Assembly: GCA_025354075.1 (NCBI GenBank)
Contig: JANXNO010000241.1
Coordinates: 1-6,304, forward strand
Direction: 5' to 3'
DNA length: 6,304 nt
From: Burkholderiales bacterium
Lineage (GTDB): Bacteria > Pseudomonadota > Gammaproteobacteria > Burkholderiales > Casimicrobiaceae
Numbering within the stretch: position 1 is the stretch's first letter; every line of letters starts with the position of its first letter. Below the pieces are notes generated by a model. The model did not search any database. It saw only the letters and a list, made by a program, of their open reading frames with translations, and was not told the origin of the DNA. This document shows positions 6,015-6,304 of the stretch, piece by piece. The translations under genes were made by a program, and so were the position numbers.

Positions 6015-6304
6015 TGATTCGCATTAACCTGCTGCCGCACCGTGAGGCGAAGCGCGCCCAGCGACGGCGTGAATTCAATTTCATCCTTGTCGGCGTGCTC
6101 ATTGGATCGCTGGCGCTTTGGTATGTCGGAAAACTGTACCTTGACGAGCGTATCGCTACTCAGCAGCGACGCAACGACCTGCTCGTGGCCGAAAACAAGA
6201 AGTTGACCGAGCAAATTGACGAAATAAAGAAGCTGAAAGATCAGACAGCTGCATTACTGGCGCGCAAACAGGTTGTGGAAACGCTGCAGGTAAACCGCAG
6301 CGCC
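6014..6304 (+). CDS. pilN: Type IV pilus assembly protein PilN, N-terminal part
   Basis: The first 97 codons of PilN are present and the window ends inside the gene. PilN is a bitopic inner-membrane protein that pairs with PilO in the periplasm and joins cytoplasmic PilM to the alignment complex. The sequence starts MIRINLLPHRE, which contains the INLLP tail known to dock into PilM. A basic stretch follows (about 10-19), then one membrane segment (about 21-38, FNFILVGVLIGSLALWYV) and a long charged coiled coil (about 42-92). The start codon overlaps the pilM stop by one base (TGATG), so translation is probably coupled. Full-length family members are around 190-200 residues, so about half is seen. 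Confidence 0.94.
   Translation, partial: MIRINLLPHREAKRAQRRREFNFILVGVLIGSLALWYVGKLYLDERIATQQRRNDLLVAENKKLTEQIDEIKKLKDQTAALLARKQVVETLQVNRSA

Noticed and set aside
1..6304. CRISPR arrays, tRNA or rRNA genes, insertion sequences, prophage or defence genes
   Set aside because: I looked on both strands and saw no spaced direct repeats, cloverleaf sequences, transposase or integrase motifs, or terminal inverted repeats with target duplications.

Overview
The window looks like ordinary chromosome from a betaproteobacterium. The evidence is the divergent mrcA/ponA - pilM arrangement, the protein styles, high G+C at third codon positions and Shine-Dalgarno-type starts. The order or genus cannot be fixed from sequence reading alone.

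Layout. Bases 1-234 hold the 3' end of sucD (succinyl-CoA ligase alpha subunit, TCA cycle), closed by a strong intrinsic terminator at about 253-281. Bases 282-1168 carry no intact gene. They contain several small hairpins, a probable broken reading frame (768-1041, +), a perfect 15-bp stem-loop at 1073-1108 and a possible REP-like repeat at 1121-1156. A minus-strand gene at 1169-1585 encodes a small exported Spy/CpxP-like protein with Met/His-rich ends. Its 5' region contains an FNR/Anr-like box and a 12-bp palindrome.

A tight minus-strand pair follows. mrcA/ponA (2376-4724) encodes the bifunctional penicillin-binding protein 1A, and three bases after its stop begins an uncharacterised 187-codon gene (1809-2372). 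The roughly 200-bp divergent intergenic region (4725-4925) separates mrcA from pilM (4926-6014, +). pilM overlaps the start of pilN (6014 to the window edge) by one base. These two open the usual pilMNOP(Q) type IV pilus alignment operon.

How the genes work together. PilM is a cytoplasmic actin-like protein that binds the N-terminal tail of the inner-membrane protein PilN, and the matching INLLP tail is visible here. PBP1A polymerises and cross-links peptidoglycan, which the pilus machine must cross. The Spy-like protein would act in the periplasm. No CRISPR array, phage, transposase, tRNA or rRNA was seen. No clearly new system is evident. The best leads are the unknown gene coupled to mrcA, the possible anaerobic control of the Spy-like gene, and the decayed gene near 768-1041.
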